64,000 bases of DNA. It comes from Artocarpus heterophyllus (taxonomy: Eukaryota > Streptophyta > Magnoliopsida > Rosales > Moraceae). Location of the stretch: NCBI GenBank assembly GCA_025403435.1, contig CM046350.1:9674096-9738095 (forward strand), written 5' to 3'. Within the stretch, counting starts at the first letter, position 1. Each line of letters opens with the position of its first letter. Position numbers and translations under genes: made by a program. The notes beneath the pieces are model-generated. The model ran no database searches, had not been told where the DNA came from, and worked only from the letters and a program-made list of their open reading frames with translations. Shown here in pieces: positions 21,242 to 32,335 of this stretch.

Positions 21242-21311
21242 ATGGAGATCAGATTTGCAGGCTGCAGCTTGAAGAGAGTGGTGTTGGTTTTTGTGGGTCC
21301 AATAAGTATCA
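21242..21311 (+). pseudogene. Cysteine-rich paralogue B, copy 0, truncated
   Basis: ATG at 21242 begins MEIRFAGCSLKRVVLVFVGP, nearly identical to the signal-peptide region of paralogue B in units 1 and 2. It stops after ~23 codons at a copia LTR (21312). Only the promoter and the start of the signal peptide remain, so no mature protein is possible. Confidence 0.85.
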
Positions 21312-22490
21312 TGTTAGAAATCAAAGCAATAAGCAACAAGAAATAGAGAGAAAATTGCATACAAGATTTACGTGAAAAAACCCTAATAAAGGGTGAAAAA
21401 ACCACGGGCAGAGGAGAAGCAATCCACTAATCACAAAAAGAAATTACAACGGTGTTTCGAGCGCTCAAATACAGAAATTCACTCACTCAATCACTCACAA
21501 ACTCACAAGACTGAGTTCTCTGTATCACTCTCAACATTATGATCTCTATGAAATTTTGTTACTCTTTGTGACTCTCTTATGTGACTCTCTAAAAACTGTG
21601 GAGAATATGATGTATTTATATGTATGGGGACTCAAACCCTAGCACAAAATAACCAAAAAATGCGTAAAAACGTAAAATACACAATCAAGCCGCATTGGAG
21701 CACCGCGGCACTGCTTTCTAACGCCACGGTGCTGGTTTCCCGAATTAGAGAGTCGCGGCGCAACTTTCAAGCACCGTGGCGCTGCCTTATTGCCAAAGGT
21801 TTTGGGTCACAAAATAACAATCTCCACCTTGACACAAAATCCACCATAAAGACCTCCAACATGTGATTAACCGAATTCTCCACCTCTTCCACAAAGCCCC
21901 AATGGGCAACTAACCGGCACGATCATGAACTCCAACCAAGTTCAAGCAATGCTTAAACTTAGCTGTAGGTAACGACTTAGTCATCATATCAGCAGGATTA
22001 TCGTGTGTACTGATTTTGCTCACAACAATATCACCACGAGCAACAATATCATGAACAAAGTGATAACGAACGTCAATGTGCTTCGTCCTCTCATGAAACA
22101 TTTGACCTTTAGTGAGAAAAATAGCACTCTAACTGTCACACATCACCACAGAAGTCTTTAAATCTTCACTGAGTTCTCCAAATAGGCCCTTCAACCAAAT
22201 AGCTTCTTTGAAAGCCTCTGTAATAGCCATATATTCAGCCTTAGTAGTAGACAAAGCAATAGTAGCCTGCAAGGTAGCCTTCCAACTAATAGCACAACCA
22301 CCAACTGTAAACACATACCCAGTAATTGACCTCCTCTTATCCAAGTCTCCAGCATAATTAGAATCAACACATCCCACAACACCATCTCTAGTCCTCCCAA
22401 AGTGTAAACAAACATCAGTAGTACCACGCAAGTATCTGAGAATCCATTACACCGCTTTCCAGTACTCTTTACCTGGATTTTCCATTTTGT
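21312..22490 (-). mobile_element. Truncated copia element: 3' LTR plus RNase H region
   Basis: A 508-bp LTR (21312-21819, TGTTAGAAAT...AAAATAACA) is followed inside by a purine tract (minus strand AAGGTGGAGAT, 21820-21830) and then by copia RNase H coding sequence on the minus strand. Homology ends near 22490. RT, integrase, gag and the 5' LTR are absent, so this is a large truncation. The LTR breaks into paralogue B of copy 0. Confidence 0.85.
21907..22490 (-). pseudogene. Copia RNase H fragment
   Basis: Reading leftward from 22490, the product begins NPGKEYWKAV (usually followed by KWILRYL), then [31 protein letters not shown] with the catalytic Asp, [20 protein letters not shown] with the Glu, a CDS motif, and [18 protein letters not shown], ending in the copia C-terminus. 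A TAA interrupts AV-stop-WILRYL near 22450, and a TAG near 22132 follows the CDS where copia normally has Gln. Defective remnant. Confidence 0.85.
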
Positions 22491-23403
22491 AATATTAACA
22501 TTCCCTGCTATTTACTTCATTATGCCTCAAAAACACAAGGGATAAGGTTAGATACTCAAATTCGTACAGAGTAAATCAAAAGATATAGATCCATAAACAG
22601 GAGTTTGCTAATAACTCAAGATTGAGAGCGTCTTATATATGACTCAATGTGTTTAGAACATGCTATATTTAATGGAAATTATTAGCTATTCATATCACAT
22701 CATGTCTCAATCTTACATAATTCTATTGTGTATAGTGTACTCATTCAATGACTCATTACATTAACAGTTTAGATAAGACTATTCCATTCTTAATGTAAAT
22801 GACCTGCACTAGTAATGCTCAATTCAAAATTCTATGTTTTAATTGAATAATTAATTATAAGTTACTGACTATTTTAATTATTATCCTTAAATATATCTTC
22901 CTGTATGTAACACTTATACACAATATTTAAGATCATAGAAATAATTTCAAAATTTTAATGATATTCATAAAGAATTAAAATAAATACATGCAAATATGAT
23001 GAACAAATTCACTTTATTTATTTATTTATAAATATGTCATTTACAAAACATTATATTCTTTAAGGACATTTATTCTAATATAAGGTTAGTCTCCAAAAAA
23101 AGTCTTTGCCATTAAAGCTCGATCTCTGGTGCAAAGCACATTGTCGTTCAAAGCTCGTTGTCGTTTAGGGTTTCACTCAAAAATAATTTTTGAGACACAA
23201 GTGCAATGCAAAAAGAGAGGGGTTTGATTGTTTTGTATTTTGAATGATGGTTTCAATAGTGAAAAACTTAGTTGTACACGTCAAATGTCCAAGGTGAGGT
23301 TTTTTTTTTTTTTAAGAAAAAATATGCTATTATTTTTCCCTCTTATAAAAATGTGTAATTATTTTTTTCCTCCCGTAACATGACCTATTTGTCATTCTCC
23401 CTT
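22491..23403. other. AT-rich single-copy stretch, no gene seen
   Basis: Between the copia fragment and the next transposon-like region I see no ORF with coding character, no terminal repeats and no match to the duplicated units. Confidence 0.5.
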
Positions 23404-24590
23404 TAGGTGGTGTTTGGTTAGGAGGAATCATCGTTGGAATGGAATGCTGATTACTTGAAAATGATATTTTCATTGTTTGGTTCAATTTTCAACCTGAAGA
23501 ACACTTGCTCCATAGGAATGACAATAACCCAGACTTAAGTAATTGTCATTCCTAAATAAAATGGGTGGAAAAGCCATGTCAACCTTTTTTTTTGGGGTCA
23601 AGATATCAACATCTGCCTTTTAAAAAAATTTATAAGATATCAATTAGCAAAAAAAAATAAAACAAAATAAAAATAAAGCTCTTAGCCAATCATCGTTCAC
23701 GTCTGCCAACCACTTCTGTTGTCTCTGTCACTCGTCAAACCCCGCGGCGTCGTCGACCTTGCCAGATGACAGCGCCGCCACTGTGACTAGTCCTTCGTCG
23801 CCGACGACAATTGGGACAAACCAGATTTGCACGTCGCCAACGATTCGCAAACCTAGATATGTCGTGCCTCACCAGCTTTGCCTTCGTTGTTGTGTCGATG
23901 TAGCCCTCGCGCCATCGTCAAATCATGAACCAGATCATTGCCGAGCTGCGTCGTCATCGATCCATGAACCAGATCGTTGTTGAAGTGTGCCACCATCAAT
24001 CCAGGATGCAGATCGTCGTCGACCTAGGTGTCTCCATTTGAGGTGCCATTGCGACCCACTAGTAGCCATCAACATAGCCCCCACGATCCCAGATCTGCCA
24101 TCGACCTAGCCTCCTGCGAACCCAGTGCCTGTTGACCAATACCACACCGCCATCGCGACCCACTCCCAGCCTTCCCACCGTCTCACCATCGCTAAAACCG
24201 AGCATCATCCTTTGCCATGCTCTAAGAATCGTCGTTCACTGAGGAAGCCCACCCCCTGCTCAGGCCTCTGTATAGATTGGATTTTTGCTTTATTTTTATT
24301 TTAAATTTTGTTCTAATAATGTAATTTAAATTTTTTAACAAAAAATGCCTATTAGGTTATTTTTTTTTTTTTTCATATATTGGGTAAAGATGTATTAATT
24401 GGTTAAAGACAAGGGTATTTTGGTCAAATCAAATCAAATAATTTTGTTTCATAATAGAATTCCAACATCTCAACCAACACGACAAGATTATAATCTCTTT
24501 CCATTCAATTCCTGTTATCACTCTATTCTTGTTACCATTAGTAAGCTGTCAACATTTTGGTGGTATAACCAAATACAAGCTTTCGGTCAG
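23404..24590. mobile_element. Probable non-autonomous DNA transposon with GC-rich cargo
   Basis: The left edge reads GGTGGTGTTTGGTTAGGAGG and the right edge ends TATAACCAAATAC, a weak terminal inversion of the GTGTTTGGTT type common in plant hAT/Harbinger/Mutator elements. I cannot define a target duplication. Inside, 23690-24270 is markedly richer in G+C and in CG than the flanks, as if genic sequence had been captured; short ORFs there show no domain I recognise. Confidence 0.35.
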
Positions 24591-24958
24591 GCGACCTTTA
24601 TGGTCCAACTCAATGAGATAGCTACTGTCATGCTCCTTTTTTCCCCTGTATATTTGATAATTTCATCGCCTAATTTTTTTAGAATTTCATGATGTGACCC
24701 TCTTTTGTGATGAAAAGACAGACAAATGATCATTTTTTAAAAAAAATGATTGATTGATTGACTCTTTGATTGATGGTCAATTATTGATTGATATCATCAT
24801 AGCTTGCTCAACTAGAGCACTGACTACTTTAAAAGAGTTTGATAGACTTGGTACACAATTAATGATTGGTTAGACTTAATTGACCAACACATAAACTATT
24901 TTATTGACAAATTTTTTTAAGAACGAATTAATTATCAATCGAAATAGGTGGCCAAAAC

Positions 24959-25543
24959 TAGGGGTGGCAACAATCTTGTTCGTGTTGTGTTTGTGTGGAC
25001 ACGTTTATAGCACGACACGTTTAACCCAGACACGAACACAACACGATTAATAAACATGTCAGAAATGCAAACACTAACACGACACGCTTGTAGCACGCGT
25101 AACACGGCACGACATGATTAACACGATTATTAAACGTACCTTGACGGGTTGACACGATAACAACACGCATATGACACGTTTATGACCTAATTAACTAAGA
25201 ATTTAAAAAATTTAAAAAAATTAAAAAAATTGAATTTTTTTTAAAATAACCAATAAAGAAAATTAATAAAAACACAATAACTAATTAATACTAACCTACT
25301 ATAAATATTTCAAATATTTTTATTTTTAAATTTAAATGTGTTATAAATGGACGGGTCGTGTCATGCCATGTTAAAGCGTTTACGGCCTGTTTAATTAAAC
25401 GTGTTAAGGCGTGTTAGCACGAATCCAACCAGTTTATTTTCGTGTTATTCGTGCCAAGCTATTTATGGCACAATTAATAAACGTGCGGTCTAAACCCGTT
25501 TATCTTGTGTTGTTTTCGTATCGTATCCGAATTGCCGGCCCTA
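24959..25543. mobile_element. hAT-like non-autonomous element, unit 1
   Basis: Flanked by an exact 8-bp duplication, GCCAAAAC (24951-24958 and 25544-25551). Ends TAGGGGTGGCAAC and GAATTGCCGGCCCTA form an imperfect terminal inverted repeat of the common plant hAT type. The interior is full of ACACG/CGTGT repeats and lacks a transposase. Confidence 0.85.
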
Positions 25544-25551
25544 GCCAAAAC

Positions 25552-26406
25552 TGACATAAAATTCTAATAAATAATTAACTTAGAATGCTTATAAACAATA
25601 GTATTGATTTACGAAAAGTTATTGGGGCTCCTTTGTTATCTTCTATTAATATTTAGAAAATTTCTCCCGAGGAACCCAAAAAAAACTACCAACGGGTATG
25701 TTTGTAACAATTGGATATGAAAAAGATGATTTTAACTAGATCTAACAGGTTCAAACATTCACCACAGTAGAATTTCCTACTGGAGAAGTCTCCTTTTTTA
25801 ATTGTGCTCAGTAATCTTCTATTATCTTTTTAAGGCGCAGCATATACAAGTAAGCTTATTTTATTTATTTATTTAAATGAATTTATTCTAGTGAAAGGGA
25901 TCAAAGACATGAATATCGTATTGATTCATTTGAAAATCCTATTAGTCCAAATAAAGAGTAAATACATTACACAAACGATCTCCTCCCTGATAAATAATAT
26001 GACACTAAAGTACTATTCCTAATGGATATACGTACTTCCTAATTAGTAAATATAATAAGAAAAAGGGTGTCAAATCTAAACAATCCAAAATAATATCAAA
26101 GCCCTGATATTTCATTAAAAGGATAAAAAGTGCAATTAGGCACCTTTATGTCCTTCATAGATACGCATTTATAATGCAGGCCGATTTGAACAATCAATAC
26201 ATAGAAAAGAATTTTTTAATCCAAACAATTGCAGTTATATTTCTATAAGAGACAATGACAATAGATTACAGTATCAAAGTTTGGTGGAAAGAGTTATAAA
26301 CACCTTACTTTTTATGATAAAACATAAATAGATATCATCGTAACAAAATACATGAATCCCAAATATATTTCCGCATATACCAACACCAAGAACAATAGTA
26401 AAGGCT
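25552..26406. other. Intergenic, upstream of gene A in unit 1
   Basis: AT-rich, no ORF of interest. It matches 43839-44675 in unit 2 with scattered substitutions and small indels. It ends at the TATA box of gene A. Confidence 0.5.
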
Positions 26407-26414
26407 TATAAATA
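26407..26414 (+). promoter_or_regulatory. TATA box of gene A, unit 1
   Basis: TATAAATA 72 bp before the ATG, conserved in unit 2 (44676-44683). Confidence 0.6.
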
Positions 26415-26485
26415 CCACCTCTAATATCTATCCTTCTCATTTCGAGTTGAAAAACCATTAAGAAAAAAAAATCTAGAGAAAAATC

Positions 26486-27278
26486 ATGGGAAGCCCATTC
26501 GTAGGCATGAAAAATATGCTAGTAGTATTGTTGGCTTTTGTTATAATTCCCACAATATTTGCAGCGAGTAATGATGTGGGTAGCGATAATTCATTAGCTC
26601 CTCCACTTTCATCGCCACCTCTTGATTCTGATTATTCCCCCCACCAAGTGAGTCCGACGATCTAGGTTTTCAATGTCCGAAGCTGTCGATAGGTGAAATA
26701 GTCGATAACATTCTTGAGCACTTGAAGGCTCCTAAATTCATAAAAGCAATTCTGAAGAAAAGTGCAAAGTTCGCCGATTGCGTCTCTGAACACTACTGTG
26801 AGTGTCTCGCGTTGAAATCTAAGCCGGCCATTGCTGGTTGTTTCGTTGCAAAGGGCACCGTGTGCATGATTAAAGCCATCAAGGGTGGTCACGACTATGA
26901 TTGTGTCATTGCTTGTGAAAACTCCATCATGAACGCGGAACATAGACTCAGTTTGATCTCTCTTGCTCTCTCTCTATATATATATGATTAATTATTGTTT
27001 TCAATTGTTACGTTTCAATAAAAGTATATTTTAACAACAATTGATGATGTAGTGTGATAAGTTTTCAATCTTCTTAATTATTATAATTTTTTTGTCAACT
27101 ACCTAATTAATTTCAACCATCTTATTTGTATTATTGGTTAAAAATAACAATACCAAAAAAATAAAAAGATACTTAAAAAATTCTTATCCTAATATATTCT
27201 ATCATTGATTTTGTTGTGACCGGTGATGAGGCAATAGAAGATTTATGCTACAGGAATTGCCTTGAGAGGGAGATATGA
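26486..27278 (+). pseudogene. Cysteine-rich secreted protein gene A, unit 1, disrupted
   Basis: Same two-exon structure as the intact copy at 44756: exon 1 26486-26950, exon 2 27223-27278. Three changes set it apart. A 1-bp deletion in a C-run near 26643 shifts the frame after the spacer (LDSDYSP), so all conserved cysteines are lost. The exon-2 acceptor reads CCG instead of CAG. The donor reads GTTTGA instead of GTATGA. Signal peptide and promoter are unchanged. Downstream of the shift the old frame still reads well (ECLALKSKPAIAGCF), so the damage is recent. At most a short secreted peptide could be made. Confidence 0.88.
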
Positions 27279-27694
27279 TCAACACTTCAATCTCGTTTTA
27301 TCAACTGCTTCGCAATTAGAGTTTCATAATTCTATAGATATCATTGGTGATGTAATAATATCATTTATGGCACCACAAAAATAAAAAATGTGATAAATGT
27401 ATGCCAGTTAAAGAATATAAATAAGGATGTGTAACTTTTCTTTATATTTATGCATTAGTTATAAACGAGAAATCTAAGCTCTTCACATTTTGATAGTTCG
27501 AGAATAAATAAGGACCTAAAGTTTCTATATATATAGAGTTAGTTGGACAAGTTATAAGTCTATTAGGATCCGAAGAAATTCTCAATCCTCTTAGTAGTAG
27601 AATGCGCTAATCAAGGAAGATCTCCCTCTATCGTACATGCTAATCTCCTAGTGGGAGAATTCAAACATGACAACCAATCACAGTGTAGGATTTT
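27279..27694. other. Intergenic between genes A and C, unit 1
   Basis: AT-rich sequence with no gene. It corresponds to 45546-45958 in unit 2. Confidence 0.5.
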
Positions 27695-28080
27695 ATGATT
27701 TTTTGCATTAGACAAGATTATTCATTAACTCCTCCACTTTCATCACCACCTTCTGATTCTTTTGATCATGCCTCCCCAACAAATGTGTTTGGCAATCAAT
27801 TTTTGAATGTCTGCCGCTGCCGATAAATGAAATGGTAGATAACGTTCTCGAGCACTTAAAGGCACCTATATTCATAAAAAGCATTTTGAGGAAAAGTGCA
27901 AAGTTCTTGGGTTGCATTTCCGACCACTACTGTGAATGTCTCGTGATGAAATCTAAGCCGTTGGTTATTGGTTGTTTCGTTGAAAAAGGCATCATTCGCA
28001 TGATTAAAGCTATCAAGGGTCCCGTTTGCTTGTGAAAACTCCATTATGAAGCTAAATATAGACTCAATATGATCCCTCTC
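27695..28080 (+). pseudogene. Cysteine-rich paralogue C, unit 1, truncated
   Basis: From about 27827 it encodes VDNVLEHLKAPIFIKSILRK, then KFLGCISDHYCECLVMKSK and GCFVEKGI, clearly homologous to gene A. It lacks a signal peptide, has a 1-bp deletion near 27803 relative to unit 2, has Arg where gene A has its sixth conserved Cys (GIIRMIK), and a deletion of about 18 bp after KAIKG brings an early stop. Its former intron starts at the conserved donor and holds a solo LTR at 28081. No second exon is found. Non-functional. Confidence 0.85.
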
Positions 28081-30271
28081 TGTCACGCCTCGGAGTACGG
28101 GTGGTGACGTGGCAGATTATTTAAATTAATTAAAAGAAAATTTTAATTAAAATCAAGAATTTTAGGGGTTAAATCAAATGTATAAAAATGTGAAAGTTTC
28201 AAAATAACATTGTATAAAAGAGTTCATGAACATTAAGCAGGTGAGAACATTAAGCGAATAATAAAATAGTAAAGAACCGCGAGTATGGGTCCCACTGACC
28301 CACAACTTATGCACACATATTGTACTGACAATATAATAATACAACTACAGTCCAAGTATAAAGAAAGTTAAAAACGTTACATGCCTTGTTTAATTATTAC
28401 AAATAATCTACTAGTCCTCCTACTGCTCCTGAGTTCTGTCTGTTGAGTCCTCTTTGAACCTAAACGGGAATCCACCTAGAGGGGGAAAATTTAAAACAAA
28501 TAAAATGTGAGCGAATGGCTCAGTAGGACTATATTTTAATAAATCATTTAATTTAAAGAAAAGTCTCACTATTTAGGGAATTATTTAAAAGAAACATTGA
28601 ATAAATAAATTTAATAAATTTAAATAAAACCGTTCTTACCCAAAACAGTTTATTTGGTTGACCAGAAATACATTATTCTCTTTTACTAGGCAAACCATAA
28701 GGATATCACCACCGTAGTGGCCTAGCTGGGTTTCGGGACCTGCCTCCAAGGTCGATCGCTACACGACCTGATTTCTGATATGACATCATGCCCTTATATT
28801 CATTTCTAACATTATTCAAAACCACTTTCTGAGTGTTATTATTTACATTCATTATGAAGTTCATCTCAGTTCATGGTTTACAAAAATATAACCAATAAAT
28901 TCTATTTTCAATCAACCGTTGAAAACATTTTTATAGAAACCCTTTTCAAAGCCAAATCATTTTTGAAACTGGATTACCAAAGGAAGGGTAGAAGTCCTAC
29001 CTCGATACTCGAGCTGGTGCCCCACATTGTAATCCTGGTCCGCTATACGTTAGCTTTGCGAAACCACAAACGATCCTAGATACACACTAAGTCGATCAAT
29101 ATCTAGTTCGAGACATTCTATGTTACTAAACCATTTCATGATGTCCTAGTGTGCCATTTGTATCTTTAAAATCATTTTACAAGGTTGAAATTTCAATCGG
29201 GGTTTAAAATAGTAAAAACGGGTAAAAAATAACAAAATTTTCCTATGCCCTGTCGGACGCCCTGCTTTGGCCGGCCGAACTGTGCAATTTGGTCTACCGA
29301 AGATCAAGTCCGGTCGGCCGGACATTTTCCAGGTCTGGCCTGCCGAACGGATGAGTCCGGCCTACTGATCCTTTGAATTCGGCCTGTCGAACTAAAAAAA
29401 CCCAGAAATCTCAACCATGGGTTTTGGTTCTCCCAAAACCCAAATCTTGATTTTAACCTGTTTTTCTCAAATCTCAGGCATGGAAAACATTCATAGATGA
29501 TAGAAAAACTTGTTTGGACACTTTTGAACTCATTTAAACAAGATTTGAACACAAGATTTTCAAAAATCCAAAAATAGGGAAAAAATGAGAAAAATAAAAA
29601 ATCTTGAATCGAATCCATTTTTCTTCAAACCAAGCTTAGATTCTAGTTGTTCTAAGTTCCTTTAACTCAAATCAAGGGTTTCCTAAGCTCAAACAAACTT
29701 AGATTTCAAAAATGCACAAAAATTGAAAATTTTGAAAAAGTTTAGAAATTTCAAAACTAACCTTTAATTCAAGCTTCAATCCACGTTTTTGGTTGTTCAA
29801 TCGAGCTCCCGAGCCTCCAATCCACCAAAACCCAAAGCTTGAACTTGATTTGATTCAAAACTTTGAGGAAAAATTGAGAGAGAAGAGGAGAGAGCGAGAG
29901 AGAACGAGAGAGAGTGAGAGTGAGAGTGAGACCACGGGTGAGAGAGAGAGTGTGTGAGAGTGAGCCAAAGAGAGGGAGAGGAGAGAGAATAAATAGAGAA
30001 AAACGGTGGGCGGTTTTACTATGCGAAAACCATGTGCCGCCTACGGTTTTCTAAAACGGAATATTTTTAACGTTTTACAAACTATTGTGTTTTAAAAACT
30101 CAAAATAACATTTTAAAATAATAAGGAATCATTAGAATTCATTAAATTAACAAAACAACCTAAAATTCAAAATTTAACCAAATGATCAAATTAACGTTGA
30201 AACATTAATTATGGCACACTAATTCATCATTTTACATTACAATATCATTAAATTAATTTTGGGGCGTTACA
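28081..30271 (-). mobile_element. Solo LTR (2.2 kb) in the former intron of paralogue C, unit 1
   Basis: Read on the minus strand it starts TGTAACGCCCC and ends GAGGCGTGACA, with CTCTC on both sides (28076-28080, 30272-30276). It has no internal domain. Minus orientation is supported by the promoter-like, then CT-rich transcribed region (29880-30000) and a CTGAGCCATTCGCTCAC segment like that in other plant gypsy LTRs. Unit 2 has the same insertion, so it predates the duplication. It carries a palindromic array at 29262-29392. Confidence 0.85.
29262..29392. repeat. Palindromic ~21-bp array in solo LTR, unit 1
   Basis: About six partly degenerate copies, near 29268, 29290, 29312, 29333, 29355 and 29378: TGGCCGGCCGAAC, GTCTACCGAAG, CGGTCGGCCGGAC, TGGCCTGCCGAAC, CCGGCCTACTGATC and TCGGCCTGTCGAAC. 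Period is 21-23 bp. It has the same palindrome and spacing as the copia arrays, although the LTRs are otherwise unrelated. Confidence 0.75.
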
Positions 30272-30559
30272 CTCTCTCTATATATATATAATCGATTATT
30301 GGTAATGTTTTTAATGATCATAGTTCCAATAAGGTATATTTTAATAACGATTGACGACGTGAAATGATAAGAATATAATCTAATTAATTAATTAATTATA
30401 ATCGTTCGATTCATATCACGGAGTTAATGATAACAGTATCCATTGGAAACGTAAAAAATTTTGAACATCTCTACTTCTTCTAAAATGAATTACCCCTTCG
30501 TATAAGAGCAACTAGTTAGGGCGGATGTAATTACAAGTGTGACATCCTCAAAATACTCT

Positions 30560-31376
30560 TATTTAAAATCTTTTTTTTTTCAAGGAGTATAGCTCTACAT
30601 TTTTCCTTTGTTAGGGTCTCTCTTTTTTCTCCTTTGCATAAGTGCGTAGCATCTCTTGGGATTGTCATGGGGCTAGAGTCTGGTGCCATCTTAGGACTCA
30701 CGACCCTTGAGGGTATGGCCTAAAATCATGGTGTCGTTGGGGGTGGGTGGTGTGGGAATGTTTGTGGCTTGGTGGAGGGGCTTCGCAATGGTGGGCTAGC
30801 TTTCTTTAGTGGCTGTCGTTAGCGGCCTAGCGGTTCAATGGGCAGATATGGTGGAAAGGAGCCTTCTTGCTCCGTGGATTGAAGGCTTTGATTGAGCCTT
30901 CTTACCTATTTGTTTTATGTTTTGCGTTTATCAAATAAAATCGGTGGTGTTTTTGACGTTTAGAAGTAGGTTATTTTTTGGTTTTGTTGGTTTGTCGTTG
31001 TAATAATAGAGGTGGCCTCTTTACCTTCAATTTTAGTTTGTTCCTCTTGTAATCAGTGGAAGGTGTGTACGTGCCCGACTAGACCTTAGTCTAGATAATG
31101 TCGTATCAGCTAGGAGGGTTTGGCTTCGGTCGATTGGTCTTTTCCATTAACTATAGTGGGTTTTCAAAACGAGTCTTTATTGTGCTCTAATGTATATGCC
31201 GAGCAGGCTTTTTCTGCACTAGGCCTTGATAGTTTAATTTAGTCCCCTTACTTCATTCGTTTTTACTGGTGGATTGAGTTAGTATTTAGGGTCAGATTCT
31301 TCTACATGGGTGGTCTTATACGACAATTTTTATGCTTGTTTTAGTTTTAATTAAAGTTTTCCATTTCAAAAAAAAA
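30560..31376 (+). mobile_element. Retroposon remnant with poly(A) tail, unit 1
   Basis: A less AT-rich segment that ends in TTTTAATTAAAGTTTTCCATTTC and an A-run at about 31368, the usual 3' end of a plant LINE-like or processed retroposon. No reverse transcriptase is readable and no target duplication is clear. Relative to unit 2 it lacks about 200 bp after 30896. Confidence 0.45.
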
Positions 31377-31970
31377 ATCTCTTAATAACCTTTTAGTTGA
31401 TCTCCATGTTTTCTAAGCATGAGAATCAAGTAATTAATTAGACTCTACATGCTTAACACATACTGCAAAGGAGTACCTAGCCTTTAAAAAGTTGACCATT
31501 TTTGTTAATGCATTTATTTAGTATTTCCTACCTCTGCAAAGCTTTTAATTTAATTCGAAAGGTCAAATTGAGATAGTGAGTTGTAAAAATTTACACTACC
31601 TTAATTTTCAAATGTATACATAGAATTATAGGGTTAAGATCATCAGTTATTGGACCTTCTCCAAACATCTCAATTAACGGTTGATTCCAACAAATAATTG
31701 TTAGTTTGGTTTAAATGAATAGATACCCATTAGTATATAAGCCACCTTGCGAATAAATCTTGTTATTCGTCGAAAAGCCATCAAACAAAATGCCTATATA
31801 TATGATAATTCTTTTGAAATTTTCGTTCCATGTTCTTATGAGATATGCTTTTTTTTTTTCTTAAAAGAAGAATTAGATTTATTTTCCCCAAATAAAAGCC
31901 AATCAATTACGGTCATGTTACCTTGCCCCTCAATTTTAGGACATGAATCAAAATACCAGCCCAAAATTAA
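31377..31970. other. Intergenic, unit 1
   Basis: AT-rich sequence, no gene seen. It matches 49807-50399 in unit 2. Confidence 0.5.
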
Positions 31971-32149
31971 TAGGGTGTTTGGAAAGGTGGTGGGAACCAG
32001 TGGTGGGAACCACTTTTACTATAGCATGTGAGAGTTTTATATTGTAGCATATTTTTTTTATTGTTACTGTAGCATGTGAGAGCTTTACACTATTCATAAC
32101 TGAGATTGTGGTGGGAACTGAGTGGTTCCCACTACTGCCAAACACCCCC
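31971..32149. mobile_element. Tourist-like MITE, unit 1
   Basis: A 179-bp element with inverted ends (TAGGGTGTTTGG and CCAAACACCCCC) flanked by TAA on both sides, as in PIF/Harbinger-derived MITEs. It contains GGTGGGAACC and the TGTAGCATGTGAGAG segment, which also occurs in the polygalacturonase intron MITE. Confidence 0.7.
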
Positions 32150-32162
32150 TAAACATGCACCG

Positions 32163-32270
32163 TTTGCCGTTTGGCTACTAGCCACTTTCAATGATCAAAT
32201 AATCTTAAAGTTGTGGAACAATTCAATCATATATTACAAAAACAAATTACATAGGCCCTATAAATAGAAA
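32163..32270 (+). promoter_or_regulatory. Promoter-like remnant similar to paralogue B promoter, unit 1
   Basis: TTTGGCTACTAGCCACTTTC and the following 'AAAGTTGTGGAACAATTCAATCA' resemble the region before paralogue B (TTTGGCTCTTCGCCACTTCC, AAAGTTCGGGAACAATCCAA). A TATAAATA follows at about 32262. No family coding sequence follows, so it looks like the orphaned promoter of a lost paralogue. Confidence 0.45.
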
Positions 32271-32335
32271 TGAATTTTGTCATTCTTAGTTACTGATACA
32301 AATCCAAGCGAACAATATTTATCCTTACAAATCTA

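Larger units (their letters stand above)
17192..21311. repeat. Copy 0: partial third copy of the duplicated segment
   Basis: Apart from a solo LTR inserted at 18607-20988, this stretch matches unit 1 from about 33480 to 35092 and unit 2 from about 51939 to 53550. Gypsy sequence cuts its left end and a copia LTR cuts its right end 70 bp into paralogue B. The match includes non-coding sequence and microsatellites, so this is duplicated DNA and not a dispersed repeat. It predates both flanking retrotransposon insertions. Confidence 0.85.

Noticed and set aside
29304..29618. Minus-strand ORF in the solo LTR
   Set aside because: No ATG-based product of known type, lies in transcribed LTR sequence, and differs between the two copies by a shift of frame.
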